Below, piece after piece: positions 41,916 to 54,881 of a DNA stretch of 64,000 nt (the stretch's first letter is position 1; the number at the start of each line of letters is the position of its first letter). The notes under the pieces were generated by a model. It searched no databases. It had not been told where the DNA came from and saw nothing but the letters and a program-made list of their open reading frames with translations. The DNA comes from Aldrovandia affinis. Lineage: Eukaryota; Chordata; Actinopteri; Notacanthiformes; Halosauridae. A program made the translations under genes and the position numbers. The stretch spans positions 8,991,501 through 9,055,500 of the forward strand of contig JAINUG010000007.1 in NCBI GenBank assembly GCA_029706075.1, read 5' to 3'.

Positions 41916-44654
41916 AAATCCTCTCACTACCAGCTGCTTCAAGTTACAGCTCACAGAATTTGCTGTGCCCATAGCTTGCATAAACCTACAGGTAAAAAAA
42001 TATATATATTTCCAAATGATGCATGTCGATTTGAGATGGAGCCAAGTTGTAAATTAACTTGTGTGAGTGAAGATAGTCGATGAAAAAAACTATCAGAGAC
42101 ATAGGATAACACTTTTGACAACAATTTGACAATCAAAAGTTCAACTGCAGGGTAAAAGAAAAACATTTCAGTAATAAAACTAACATTCAAACTGTAAACT
42201 ATAAATGACAAATAATACAGGGCTTTGGGTAGGAATACTATTAAAGACATCAGGCATGAGCCCCTTATAAATCAATAGATATTACAACTGGTCTAATAAG
42301 GCAATGGAAAGGGTGTCTCAGCTTGAAGATTCACATGGTTTCAACACACACAGTGAAAAGAAGTGAAGCAAGGCACTTATATTTATATGTGCTATTCTAT
42401 ATTTCAACCCCTTCTGCTATTCTTGTGAGTATTAAATTGTTATGCCATAAATAACCTTAATGCTTTAATCACCATTGTGGGCTGAGAATGAGTCAAGTCT
42501 CAGCCTGAAAAACAAATGTAGTAATAAAAATATTATGACTCCTAAAGACATTTGCATCTTGGTCCTTTATGTGTGTACCCAGCTGGGGCTATAACTGAAA
42601 AAAGATATGAGACATGAAATGTATTTGTAGATTGTTGTATATAATGTGATTCAGCCATTAAATAAATGCAATGCATTACTATAAACCTGGATATGGACAG
42701 TGTGGCACAGTTGGTCAACTACTGTACTTACATTTACATTTAATATATTTACATTTACTTCAATATATCAATACATATTATGTGTTATAATGATTATAAT
42801 TGTTTTTACCAAAATATTTAACCATAGTCGTGGTTTTGCAAGAGGGACAGAAATGTAAGCACATTTTGATTGTCATTGTTAGCTTTGTAAGGTATTTGTT
42901 GTTAGCACCTGACCTGGACAACTAATTCAACCCCCCGTTATCGACTGGTTAATTATTTTTGTGTGTTTCTGAGGTCTAGAATATTAATTAAGACTGAAAT
43001 GTTTTTCTAAAAGATCAAAACAGAACGTGGGCCACCACGTGCCATAAAGGGAAAATGCATTTGTTTATTTATTAGAGAAGCACTGCCCTATCGCAGCTGT
43101 TGAATTCTCTGCTTTGGTAAAGCAAAAGCCTCCCCTACAGTGCGTGCAGAGACACAGGGCTCCAGGCCGTCAATAATTCACATTCGGAGCTGCACGCAAA
43201 TCAGAGTCACCGTACAGTGTATAGTATGGGAGGTGGCGGTGTGGAAGGCGAGATCCGGGTGAAGATTCTCCTGGCAGGGCCAGTGAAAGGATGCTCTTGT
43301 GACACCTACTGGTGCTTTGCCTAACCATCTCCGCTCACATCTTTCCTGCCTATCGTTACAGCAGCGCCTGTGTATACATTAACGTTCAACGCTGCCAGCA
43401 TCCGTGCTTTAATTGTTATTTGCTGTGTGTTTTATTCAGTTATTTTAAACAAACTGCGAAGTTTGAGACACAGTCACGACAGTCAAATAAATAAGTAATA
43501 GAAGACGATATTACAGAAGCACTTCACGTGTATCGATTTGTTTTCGCCTCTTGCCCTTGTGTTGCTGGCAAAGTGATAATTCGAAGCGCTATTGTTTCGT
43601 CTCTGCGCAACCGCGACAAAACCTGATACGTGATGATCTTAACAAAAATGTACCACCGAAGAGAACGCTATTCAACTTTTTGTCCCTCAAAATTAATTAC
43701 ACTAAAATATATAAGGCTCATTCTACAAAAACGGTGGAAGTGCTGTCACTTACTTTTGCAGACACCAAAATACTTTAAGTTGACCTAATAATCACATTCA
43801 TTATATATGTTGAATAAATAAAGACTGTCTTTGCAATGATACAAAAAAATAAAGAAATAAAAATAAAGAAATAAAAAATAGCAATTTATTTCAAATGCCA
43901 TGTTCAAGGAATTGTCTTGTCACTTTGATCATACATGGAAGTGGAGCCTATAGTTTTCATTTAAAAATAGTTTTTTTCATGAATTAAATCTCATTCACAT
44001 TTACATTAACATTACATACATTAAATACAACATTGAAATGGTAAAAAAAAAAGCTAATTATTATTAATAATATCAAATAAATATCAGTCACCCAAAATTA
44101 CGTCATTGGTGTTACTGCTACGCAAAACACTTTTATTTTGAAATAATGTACTGACTCTTTGAAGTTCTTCCTGGGTCAAGAGATCATTTGAGAAAGTGCA
44201 GTGGACAAAGGCATAAGGTAAGTCAGATGTCTTACTTTGTTTGTTTAAAATGTCATTTTATCATAGAATTTTATGCGAAGCTTTTACGTTTGTCATTGGT
44301 GTTACTCATTTCATAGCCCCGGGGGTGAAAATTTGAAAATAAAAATGTATTACATTGAAGAGTTAAATGATTTTGATGTTGACTGAAGACATGTGGTCTG
44401 ACACATGGTAGCCATTTTGTTAAAATTGTAGTGTTTTCTCCAAATTGTCACTGGTGTTACTTTTCTGCCTGGTAACACCAGTAACACCAGTGACGTTCCT
44501 ATATACATTTTGTATACAAAAGCTGCAAAAAGACATGAGTTACATGGCATTTTTAATGCTTATAAGCAACGTAATGCTACGTATTATTGTCATGTTTTCC
44601 CAGCATACCGTATTCCACGGGAACTCGCATAGCTCATATTATACATAATAACAT
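41916..44654. other. Intergenic, no gene; motif cluster at 44.1-44.5 kb
   Basis: No exon supported. The 43100-43300 segment is less AT-rich and may be conserved non-coding DNA, but nothing identifies it. The motif cluster is listed separately. Confidence 0.4.
44102..44494. repeat. Cluster of GTCAYTGGTGTTAC motifs with a perfect inverted pair
   Basis: Direct copies at 44102-44115, 44292-44305 and 44447-44460; inverted copies at 44481-44494 and, partly, 44472-44480. The last direct copy and the full inverted copy form a perfect 14-bp inverted repeat with a 20-base loop. Function unknown; it could be a transposon end or a protein-binding array. Confidence 0.6.
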
Positions 44655-47485
44655 TCAATCAATCAATCAATCTTTATTTTTGTATAGCGCCATTTACAAA
44701 CAGGTTGTCACACAGCACTTCACAATTGGCATTTTCCAGAGGGAATCAAAAAACCAGAAAACCATTGGAGCCAATGTGGGAGACTGGAAAATTATTCCCT
44801 GACCCCTTAAAAAGCGGTCGAGATGAACTCCTGGAAAATGGTGGGATCCTTGAGGCTCATGTGGCTTAACAGACCACCGGAAGGGCATTCTAAGTGTAGG
44901 AGTGGGGTGGACCTCATCCCTCCAGATACCAGGGCAGGGCGGGGGATGGAACCAGCAGCTAGGGTCTGGGCCAGCGGCATCCGGCTAACACATGGCAGGG
45001 GTGGGGGTTGACTCTGGGGCAGGTGAGCTCCGGGCAGGTGCCACGAAGCCGGGGAGAAAAGAGGAAAGGTGCAATTATGACTATGATGAATATCACACCG
45101 GATCAGGGGAAAGAGTAGTGATAACACTTTTGCACCAGCAGAAGTAATCTAGGGCAGCATAACTAATTAGGTGAGTGGCACAGGGAGCACGCAGCCATGA
45201 GGGCACTCAGAGACCATCCCACCACATCATCAGCAGTCCTGATAGGGGCGGATCATCACTTATGATTGGTGACAGTAAGGATAGCTCATTGCACCAGAAG
45301 GCTCTATTGCTACGCCCCCTCCACATCTGCACCTAATGACTATAAGAGAGACTAAAGAGATGCGTTTTTAACCTAGACTTGAAAATTGAGACCGTGTCTG
45401 ACTCCTTCACAGAGACGGGTAGACTGTTCCACAGTAAAGGAGCTCTATAGGAGAAAGCTCTGCCACCTGCTGTATTTTTTGATATTCTAGGGACTACCAA
45501 GTTGCCTGCATCTTGTGAGCGAAGTGAACGTGGGGGATTGTACGGATGAAGTAGATCTGTCAATTAAGAGGGTGCAAGTCCATGCAACACCTTATAAGTT
45601 AAGAGGAGTACCTTATAGTCTACACGATAGTTTATAGGAAGCCAGTGAAGTGACGCTAACACAGGACTAATTTCTTTGTTCTAGTCAGGATCCTTGCAGC
45701 AGCATTCTGTACGAGTTGTAGGCTCCTGAGTGAGGTATTGGAACAGCCAGACAGTAATGCATTGCAATAATCTAATCTAGATGTAACAAAGGCATGTACC
45801 AATTTTTCTGCATCTATTAATGACAGCCCCTAATTTTGGCAATATTCCTCAGGTGAAAAAAGGCTACTCTGGAAATGTTTTTGATGTGACTATCAAATGA
45901 GAGACCAGGATCTATAGTAACACCAAGGTCTTTTACCACCAAACTTGCAGCAACAGAGCAACCATCCAGATTAAGAGATACATCAGATAACCCTCTTCTG
46001 AGGTTTTTGGGCCCCAAGACCAACATCTCTGTTTTATCAGTATTCAACAATAGAACATTATCTGACATCCAGTCTTTTATGTCTTTAAAACAGGCCTCCA
46101 ACTGTTCGAATTGTCCTTTGCCAGGTTTTATTGATAGGTATAATTGTGTGTCATCTGCGTAGCAGTGAAAATGTACGCCATGTTTACGAATGACATCACC
46201 AAGTGGCAACATGTAAAGGGAGAACAATAATGGCCCCAAAACAGAACCTTGAGGGACACCATATTCCACCTTGATGAGAGCAGAGGGCTCATCATTTAAC
46301 TGCACAAATTGATACCTATCTGATAGGTAGGATTTAAACCAGGAGAGTGCCTGTCCACGCAGTCCAACTAGGTTTTCAAGTCTGCTCAGAAGAGTTTTGT
46401 GGTCTATTGTGTCAAACGCAGCACTTAAGTCCAAAAGCACAATAACAGAGACGCATCCAAGGTCAGCTGATATCAGTAAGTCATTGACAACTTTAATAAG
46501 AGCAGTCTCAGTGCTATAGTGTTGCCTAAATCCTGACTGAAAAGTTTCATAGATGTCATTTGATGTCAGGGACGAAGTCAGTCTCTGAGCTACAGCTTTC
46601 TGTAGAATTTTTGAGAGAAAATAAAGATTAGAAATTGGCCTGTAGTTACTGAGATTTTCTGGTTCAAGGTTTGGTTTCTTTAAAAGTGGCTTAATTACTG
46701 CCACCTTTTGAGAATTTGGCATATAGCCTGATGAAAGAGACAGATTAATAATGTCTAGCATGGATTGCCCCATAACAGGAAGAAGTTCTTTAACAAGTTT
46801 TGTTGGGATTGGGTCTAATTGACAAGTAAATGGTTTGGAGGACATAACCAATTTAGAAAATTCAGTCCACTCCAGAGCGCTAAAAAACTCAAGAGTAGCC
46901 ATAGGACCCCTGTCCTGGTAAGCCTGTGCTTTCTGATCAGTGTCCGCTACAGCAGAAGGTGCCATTTTAGTAATTTCATCTCTAATTTTCTCGATCTTCT
47001 CAGAGAAAAAGTTCATGAAATCATTACTATTATAGGCTGCCGGAGGCTTAGCATTGGTTTCAGTCTGGTTCTTTGTCAGTTTGGCCACTGTATCAAAAAG
47101 AAATTTTGGATTATTCTTATTATGCTCAATCAGATCAGACAAATAGGTTGACCTTGCGGAGGAGAGAGCATATTTGTACTGTACCAGACTATCTTTCCAG
47201 GCAGAATAAAATACTTCTAATTTAGTGGATCGCCACTTACGTGAGTATTAAAGTCGCCTATAATCACAACTTTATCTGCCATAACTGCTAGGTTTGATAA
47301 AAAGTCAGAAAACTCTGAGAGGAAAGCAGCATAGGGTCCAGGGGGTCTGTAGATAGTAGCTAGTATAGAAGATGAAGTAAATACAGATCTATTATCTACA
47401 TTCGTCTGTATGGAGCCCAGGGAAAGCACTTCAAATGAAGAGAATATGTTTAAAGATTTCTTAGTAAGGCGTAGTCTAGTCTAGT
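44655..47485 (-). mobile_element. L2-type LINE, best copy: partial endonuclease, complete RT, 3' end
   Basis: The 3' end is (TCAA)n at 44655-44672 and tatagcgccatttacaaaca. On the minus strand 47485-47217 gives the last part of the endonuclease ([34 protein letters not shown]); then the linker and the RT frame (47142-45817); then the C-terminal end (45563-45333: PRSLRSQDAGNLVVPRISKN, LKTHLFSLSYSH). It is truncated 5' inside the endonuclease at about 47485. The 4905-5250 piece is a deleted relative of this copy. Confidence 0.9.
45817..47142 (-). pseudogene. L2 ORF2 linker and reverse transcriptase (441 codons)
   Basis: Open frame from about 47142 to a stop at 45817. It holds [20 protein letters not shown] (linker), [40 protein letters not shown], first catalytic block [38 protein letters not shown], catalytic [11 protein letters not shown], then [16 protein letters not shown] and [28 protein letters not shown] and this C-terminal order are typical of the L2 clade. 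The RT core looks undamaged, but the protein lacks its upstream endonuclease and ends early ([10 protein letters not shown] then stop) before the C-terminal region. Confidence 0.85.
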
Positions 47486-48590
47486 CACATTCAGTGATGT
47501 ATATTTTACTGATGCAGTTCGGTAGCCTACCTTGCATTACCATTCTCAAGGGTACATCATCCCCGTCACCACAATTCATTCTGAGAATGTGTTTAAAGAT
47601 ACAATACAGTTGTTGATACTATGGTGAGATGGAACAAACTGCATCTTGAGAATGTGCAAAAACATACAATACACTAGTTGATAAACTGCTACTTTCAACA
47701 GATTAGATTCCATAGATTTCAATTGATTTAAAAATGAGAAATGTATGATTGCATATTATTGAACTACTTGACATTTTCTGACAATTGTGACATGAGACAT
47801 GACCTAGCATATTGCACTGGCCTATACACATGCACCAAGCATGGTTCTGCCTGGGATTCTTATATTTTTGGGGTCTTGGTGTCTGAGCCTGAGTTTGTGC
47901 TACTTGGCCCTGTTGACTTGCAGCCATTGAAGCAGTCCCACAGAGAAGAAGTGGGGACAATAAGGCTGTAACCCTGTTGGGCAGGATGGGGGAGGGACAC
48001 ACCCCAACCACAATGATCTCCCACGGGGACAGCAGTGATCAAACCTGTCCCATATTAGGGAATTATCAACTAGAGCAGCTCCACTATAAATGCAAACTTT
48101 ACTAGCCAGTGTGTGAAATGTGTGTGCTTGAATTTAGAATTCTCAGAATTTAAATGAATTTAAATGTGCACCTGGGATCTAATATAATTTACCTGGTAGT
48201 CAGATTTGTGGGCTGAGAACCCATTCTAATCTGCAGTTAGCAGGCTATATTTGAACTTCATCTCTGTTTTGTGCATGCCCTATCTACTCCATAAACTAAT
48301 GGAGCTGTATTTCCTTGCCTCTGTTGTGCTGGTAGACACTCAGATTTTTAACTTATAAATAGATGAAAATAGAGACCTATAATTAACTTTTGTCAGTCAC
48401 TTTCTACAAACAAGTAAGATAACCCAGGTGTGAGTGGCTCTTCTCCCTTTGCGGAAAGAGGGAGAGAGTGGACTCAGTATGGGAGAAAGCGCAGGCAGAA
48501 GCTGAAACTCATAAACTGTAGTGTGACAGTTTAAAATAATTCATAGATATTATTGGAGACCTCAGAAACTGTAGACGGTTGGGTTGTCTC
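47486..48590. other. Intergenic, no gene recognised
   Basis: Open frames here show no family motif and no splice context. Confidence 0.4.
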
Positions 48591-48594
48591 AAAA

Positions 48595-49305
48595 TAGTTT
48601 ATGTTGGAGGTGCAGAAGTCACAGGGGAACCCTCCTACATGCTCTTTGGGACTGTCCAGTGATTCGTCCTCTCTGGAACAACGTTCTAAAATATATGGGC
48701 AGTTGGTTGGGACAACCAGTTCCAGAGTCACCAAGACTCTGTTTACTAGGGGACAAGTCTCAAGTAACAGGAGTGAACGGGCCAGAGTTTCACATTTTAA
48801 TATTAGCCATGGTATCAACGGCAAGCCTGGTTCTCAAGTTTTAGAAAAATACCACTAAGCCAACATTTAAAGAATGGTTAAATTTGATGGTTGAAGCAGC
48901 CTCCTTTGAACAAATGCTGGCTAGAAGGGATGGGAAAAGAGGAGAGGTTGGCAAGATATGGGATAATTTTCTGGATTATGTAAAGGGTAAGGGATAGGAA
49001 TGCCAAAGTATCCCCCAGTTGATTAGAAACCCTATAAACCAAGCGGATACCAGCTGTCCAAGAAACGTAACAATTATCAGCCTTCCTAGAAACTGAGTGA
49101 CTACCAGCTGAGGGAAAAGAGAAAGGAGAATGGGTTTATGGGCCACCAAATTATTTTGTTGCTGTTGCTGTTATTGTTTTTTTTTTCTTTTCTTTTTAAT
49201 GTTTTTTGGTGTCTAGTTTTTTTATGTTATGTGCTGATCTTTGTGGTGTACTATGTGCTATGTGTAAATAAAAAATGTAATAAAAAAATAAATACAATAA
49301 ACTGT
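48595..49305 (+). mobile_element. L1/Tx1-type LINE 3' end, 5'-truncated
   Basis: Plus-strand reading LCWRCRSHRGTLLHALWDCP (C-x2-C-x7-H-x4-C zinc knuckle) with FHILILAMVSTASLVLKF matches the ORF2 C-terminal end of L1/Tx1 LINEs. It is followed in another frame by FKEWLNLMVEAASFEQM. It ends in an A-rich tail with aataaaaaatgtaataaaaa (about 49266-49285). Different in sequence from the element at 25.3-31.5 kb. Confidence 0.8.
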
Positions 49306-50400
49306 AGTGTGAGATTAAAGCTCGGGGAGCCTCCACAGACACTGCGGGCGTGACTGAAAGTGAACGGTGCTGGGAAATGACTCTGCTGGGCGCACTGGCT
49401 TGGGATTTTTGTCCCGAATCCAACCATATAAGTTGTTTATAAGGCCGTTCTGAGTTATGGTGTGTTGACTATTTCTACGTTTTCATATAAATTCAAATAA
49501 AATACACGGTTATGTTGTACATAGCTAAATACAAAATATTCTAAGGATTAAAATAAGACCAAAGTTGCCTATTTTACATACAAATTACCATAGTTATGAC
49601 GAGTTTTACATGCATTTCCCATTGAATTTCAATAACGCGAACTGCTGTTCGTTAGAAAAGACCAAATGTAATTTCACTCGTAATACACCAAATACTGAGA
49701 AAGTAATCCAAACACTGATATATTGTAAAATACAAACTTGTTCCCGTGAAAATCAGTATAAACACATATACATTGTAATAAGTATTATAGCACTATTTTC
49801 ATATTTTGTCCTCACCCGCAATTCAAGATTCGTCAAACTAAATGTTGCTAAAACCGGAACAAGAAAAAAAACTGGTTTAGCTTTGTCCTAACTCTTCGTG
49901 GTTTTCATTTGTCACACAGAAACCTGATTGTCACTGATTGACAGCTTTTATTTCAAATAGGAGACAAGTATCTTAGAACCAATCCGTTTCAGTGACCTTT
50001 TGTGGAAGTGAAGCGAAATCAATAAGCCATTTGTGGAAGTGAAGCGAAATCGTTCAGTGTTTGTGAATAAAAACACTCACCAATTCGATATATGTATTAC
50101 TACGTTTTGTTAGGACATGTATATTGCTTCGTAAATTTGGGAAATAAATACCCAGAAGTTATGACAAAAACGTGGAGGTTCGTTTACTGAATGCAGAAAA
50201 CGAGTGAAGCCAGAAGCGCTTACATTCTGGTAGCGAACACGTTGATTTGGCGGTAAATCCATGTTTATATTCACTCCTATTCTGTCTTGTGCTAGCTAGC
50301 TACATACCAAAGTAAGTGTGTGATGTTTTTAGTTGTATTTACAATGCTAATATAGTTTAATTGCTAGCTAGTAGTGATCTTGGATTGCATGCTTCTAAAC
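49306..50400. other. Intergenic upstream of spon1, no gene
   Basis: Carries a 22-bp direct repeat (49999-50020 and 50030-50051, period 31 bp). Otherwise no gene or RNA recognised. Confidence 0.4.
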
Positions 50401-50689
50401 ACAGCTATGATGGTAAAAAAAAAAACACCATCTTATCATTACTTCTTGGCTTACAGATAAGAACAGTAGCACATCTTATTTACATACATATAGGCCTACT
50501 TTTTACACATATTTTTTAATACAGTTTAATTATACATATAATAATGCAAATGTATATGCTACTCAGTCATCTAATTATTGACATATGCTGTGAAAAATAT
50601 ATATATTTCAATCAATTTTGTAAAAACGCCTATTGTTTCCGGTACTTAAGTCAACAATAACATGGTGTACCTAACTATTACTCAGACTA

Positions 50690-51150
50690 GAATGCCATCA
50701 CATAGATGCACATACATCTCCCAGTTGTACCCTTTCATTTAATACCAAGATCATGGGCCTGCCCCTCATATTTGAGAAATTATAGGATAATACAATTGGG
50801 CAATATGCGTATATGGGAAAAATGTGGGTATCAAAAAACACCTGAGTCTATTATTACAAAAACTCTTGTAGCTTTTGAGTAATTTGTTTTTTTACAGGAG
50901 TTCATGACATCACATAGACACAAATCCAAGTGTTATATAGCTTCGCTATCCATATTATTTACATATTTCTTAAGTATTATACATTAAAATATATTTTTTA
51001 ATATAAAATTGATATATTTTGGGGGTAAATAGATTATACTCAGACTAGGATGATATGCCACAATCTCTCAATTATCTCCTTTCTTTTGATACCAAGTTAA
51101 TGTATGTGCCCCTCATACTTGAAAAGTTATAGGCGATTTAATTTATAAAA
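50690..51150. repeat. Diverged duplicated block upstream of spon1
   Basis: Words occur in the same order twice, about 345 bp apart: tactcagactaga/gatg, then ctttcatttaataccaag / ctttcttttgataccaag, then gcccctcatatttgag / gcccctcatacttgaa, then ttatagg. Part of the first unit (catcacatagatgcac) recurs once more near 50914. It is an old tandem duplication of unknown nature. Confidence 0.55.
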
Positions 51151-51299
51151 TTATATGCATATGCACTGGGATGGAATGTTGGGGAAAAGGGGGGTGGAGC
51201 AGAAGGGGATAAACTGCATTATTGTTGGAGATTAAAAAAGTAAATGTGCAAGTGCAATCACAGCCTTTGTTGTACACTATCTTTGACTTACATCGGCCA

Positions 51300-52048
51300 C
51301 ATTGGAAACCGAATAGCCTACTAATTATAACCTAATCATAATTTTAAGACATTATTTCCGGCCAGCATCTGGCCAGTGCTTGCAAAAAACGTAGGCCTAT
51401 GTAATTTATCATGAAGACAGTTCGTGTTATGTATTTTCTTAAGTAATTCATTCGTAACTCCAGAGGTAAAGAAAGGCGCGAACAAATTAGACATTCATGA
51501 TGTGTATGCATTATTCATTAGGACTCTTGAGTCTGTTTCTCTCGTGAAGTCGGTAGACTGTGCAAACAGCGTGCAGGCTTCAGTTGAGCGCCGAAACCCT
51601 AAAATGTCAAAAGCTCTCTTCACTAACAACAGCCATTGGTAGGAATGTCTGGGTTTTGTTTAAAGTCTGTTTGCTCAATCCATTCAGCTCAGTCCTTGCC
51701 TCGATGTCTTGGAGACAGCCGCGTTACGCATCGCTTCGCTATTTCCCTGAACCCTGTGAATTGTACTCTATTAAATCAACAGTACCGAGTTGCCGATCGT
51801 TACACACTCTCCTGCAGATCAGTACAATTCGCCAGCAGTAAGGGATCATCGGATTTTACATCCGCTTATTCCGGGATGGCTTGTCTTCTGTAGCCAAGAC
51901 CGTCTTTTCTCATGCAAAGTGAAAGGCATTGGAGAAATCGACACGTTTAGTCAATTTCTGTGGTTAGGGGAGTGTTCTTCACCCCTTTCATTCTCTTCTT
52001 GTTTATTTTTCTTTTGGCATTGATTGCTTGAAAACTTGGTGCCGCACA
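51300..52048 (+). promoter_or_regulatory. spon1: Probable spon1 promoter and 5' untranslated region
   Basis: The region directly upstream of the spon1 start codon is less AT-rich than the flank and contains scattered CpG. I see no clear TATA box and cannot place the transcription start. A small frame before the start (TTG 52028) is in phase with the coding frame but has no ATG. Confidence 0.35.
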
Positions 52049-52280
52049 ATGCCAAGGATGGGAATATACCCACACGTACTGCTGTTGCAGTGTGTTGTCT
52101 TGACTTTTGTGTGTAGTGCGTTTGCCTTTACAGAGGAACCCGCAGATAAAACAGCAAAGTCGGATGGATATTGCAGTAGGATTTTAAGGGCTCAGGGTAC
52201 AAGGAGAGAAGGTTATAACGAGTTTCGACTGAGAGTAGAGGGAGATCCAGAACATTACCAGCCCGGAAGCACCTACAGAG
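52049..52280 (+). CDS. spon1: spon1 (F-spondin) exon 1: signal peptide and start of the reeler domain
   Basis: F-spondin is a secreted extracellular-matrix protein that guides axons and cell adhesion; it has a reeler domain, a spondin domain and thrombospondin type-1 repeats. The chosen ATG is 52049; a second in-frame ATG lies at 52058. The first 26 or so residues are hydrophobic (HVLLLQCVVLTFVCSAFA), a signal peptide probably cut after SAFA. Then come SDGYCSRILRAQGTRREGYN and FRLRVEGDPEHYQPGSTYR, which match vertebrate SPON1 almost residue for residue from memory. The exon ends in phase 1 at a strong donor (AGAG|gtacgt). The later domains lie outside this window. Fish usually carry two spon1 copies; which one this is cannot be told. 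Confidence 0.95.
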
Positions 52281-54544
52281 GTACGTAATTATACCATATT
52301 TCCAGTAATGTAATTCACGTTGCATTGCACTCGGTCTCTGTACATGTCTCTTACCTGAAAATGTTTAGCCTACACAATCTACGTTTCACAATGTATTTAT
52401 CGCGGTACCATGGCCACCGCTGATCTATTAGGAAGTATTTAAGCCTTGGAAACTTACATTAAATTGCCGGGCGCACGCAAGTTCCACGTTCTGTCCATTT
52501 GAAACTTTTGCCATGTGCTTTTATGTTAGTAGCCTATGTACTTGGGATGTGTGTGCAGCTGTCAACAGTGAGAATACCGAGAATTCTGAATTTTGTGAGT
52601 AGTCTCGCTTCTCATCAGAAATGGTTGATATATGCTTATAACTAACAATATTAGTTTACATAACACTATTCACTTTCCATGTGTGACTTATAATTTAATA
52701 AAACGTTTAAAAATTATATGTTTCGATTATAATTAAACAACATTTGCTCTGCTTTTGATCTCAAATCTAAATTGACAAATGTCACAAGCAATTATGGAAC
52801 ATGAACATATTGAACTGTTACGCACTGGTTATGTAATAGCACACAACTGCCGGTGCTAATAGGCCATTATTACACAGCACGGTAAAACAGCACGCACTGT
52901 ATAGCAGGTTATTAAACGTTTCAAAAGTTGCATTGGTGCAGCTGCTGTGCACGACCTGAGAAACAAAATGGTTCAATGACACTGCAGAGAAACTATGAAT
53001 TAACTAAATATTTACTTTGGTTACAATTCATGCCAGGTTTTAAAAAAAAATGTTTTTGCATGGGTAAAATACAAGTATGGCAGATGAAACCTCAATTCTG
53101 TATTTTCAGATATTCTTGTTAATGTATTTGTATATTGACATTAGGATACAGCCTGACCCCTCTGCACTGGGTGTTACAGTGCCATCTGAAGTTATAACAA
53201 TGAGCAGTGGCATTCTCTACGAAACGTAAACTAATGCTGAACACAATCTTGTGTTTTCTTCTGCAATATGCCTTATCTTGACGGTTTCATAAAAATACAT
53301 GCAATGCGAGGGAGGATGCTACTATATATGGATATACTGAAATCTCACAAAATCCCTCAGTTTCTCTTTGTTTCCACTTTACCAGTTAAAAAGTGCCTAC
53401 ATTTGAATTTTAAAAACGGGAAGAAATTAAATGGGACAGGAACAAATGACCAGGTCATGGGAAGTGGCTGTGTATTGTGCAAACATTGTCTCTCTGATTT
53501 GTGTAGAAACCAGATTATGCAGGTCTTGTGACGTTGCTTTGTAGAATGTGGATTGCATTGCGTGGATGGATATCCATTACAGGTATCTGTAGATACTGTA
53601 TACCTGCTGAGACTATGCAAGTTAAGTTACTCACTCCAGAAATACATCACCAGTGTGCTTCTCACAATCTGTACCCACAATAATCTGGTTACAAGTCCTG
53701 TGTTCTAACCATCCCTATCTTTGCCTCACCTTTTCAGCAACTGAGTTGATGGTGTAGTGCAGCATTTTAGGAGCTGGGCTTGTACATTTTTACATTTACA
53801 TTTACATTTTTAGCATTTAGCAGACACTCTTATCCAGAGCAACTTACAAGATGTGCATTAATACATGGTAGGAACAATCATAGTTTGCGCAAGAGATCAG
53901 TGCAGTAATACTGCGATAGACATCGTTGTAGGCAGCTGCATACCATACCTGTAACACTGGGAAGGAAAAGGATAGTTAATTTAAAAAAATATATATTTTA
54001 TAAATGAGGAGTAAGCAGGGACGTTGCACCTTGTAGGTTGCCGTTTCAAATCCCAGATGGGGCACTGCATCTGTATATTTAAGCAATATACATAACCTGA
54101 ATTGCCTCAGTAAATATCCAGCTTTGTGGATATTATGTAAAATTGTAAACTGTAAGTTGTTCTGGAGCGTTTGGTAAGCAAATAAAACGTAACTGTAAAA
54201 AAATTAATGTAAATAGGAAGTAATTTAGGTACATCTTTCTCTGTGATTATTTCACTAGGACACAAACACTGCCGAGGTTTATTACGGCACTGTCCATAAG
54301 CAGCTATAATGATAAGAGCAGCTCTCGACAGGCCCACCCAGTAGTTGTGACAGAGAGAGTGCAATCAGTGTTCAGTTGTCACGCATGTCAGGCTCGCGAG
54401 AATCATCGCACGCCAGGATCCATATTTAGCGATGTTTGTATTCACTTCCACTAAAGCACTTTGGAGAGTGGGCCTGTTTTCAGGCTGATTGTTGCTAAAT
54501 CTCTGACCTATATCCCATTGACTTTGTCCGTTTCCTGTTTTTAG
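52281..54544 (+). other. spon1: spon1 intron 1
   Basis: 2264 bp, gt at 52281 and ag at 54543-54544 (tttcctgtttttag). It contains an L2 3' fragment at 53790-54010 and otherwise no recognised element. Confidence 0.9.
53790..54010 (-). mobile_element. L2-type LINE 3' end fragment
   Basis: Begins (TTTACA)n-like, then tagcatttagcagacactct and a body closely matching 16020-16200 (caatcatag, gcgcaagagatcagtgcagt). Only the 3' untranslated end is left. It lies inside spon1 intron 1 in antisense orientation. Confidence 0.85.
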
Positions 54545-54651
54545 TGACTTTGTACGCATCCAGCCCTTCTTATTTCAGAGGTTTCACGCTCATTGCGCTG
54601 AAGGAGGGAAAGGATGGCGACAGAGATGAAGATTACGCTGGCAATTTTCAG
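54545..54651 (+). CDS. spon1: spon1 (F-spondin) exon 2: reeler domain continued
   Basis: The two bases TG complete a Val codon split with exon 1. The reading continues TLYASSPSYFRGFTLIALKE and then GKDGDRDEDYAGNFQ. This matches the reeler domain of vertebrate SPON1 (SYFRGFTLIAL is essentially invariant, from memory). The exon ends on a codon boundary at a strong donor (CAG|gtaaga, gt 54652). The predicted next residues (around IIDEEE in other vertebrates) were not found before the window ends, so intron 2 is longer than 9.3 kb. Confidence 0.95.
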
Positions 54652-54881
54652 GTAAGACAGCGAAATAAATGGACCTCTTTAAATGTTAATGAAAGTAGGT
54701 AAAAACAACAGCATCACCTGGGCTATGAGCGGTGACGTCTCTTCTTCACCGTCTACAGTGACGCCGATCAAAAAATGGACCCCACATTTTGTGTATAGTG
54801 TGTAGTGGATCTAAGCACGTGAGCGTCCGCTACAGAATGTGACGTCAAAAAAAAAGAGTATGATTAGTTCCCTTGGCTCAG

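Noticed and set aside
47703-48042. Overlapping short frames at 47.7-48.0 kb
   Set aside because: No homology that I can recognise, no splice pattern, and frames open on both strands by chance.
49138-49353. 71-codon frame rich in Leu/Phe
   Set aside because: It covers the T-rich 3' end of the L1-type fragment and the flank; no membrane-protein family fits.
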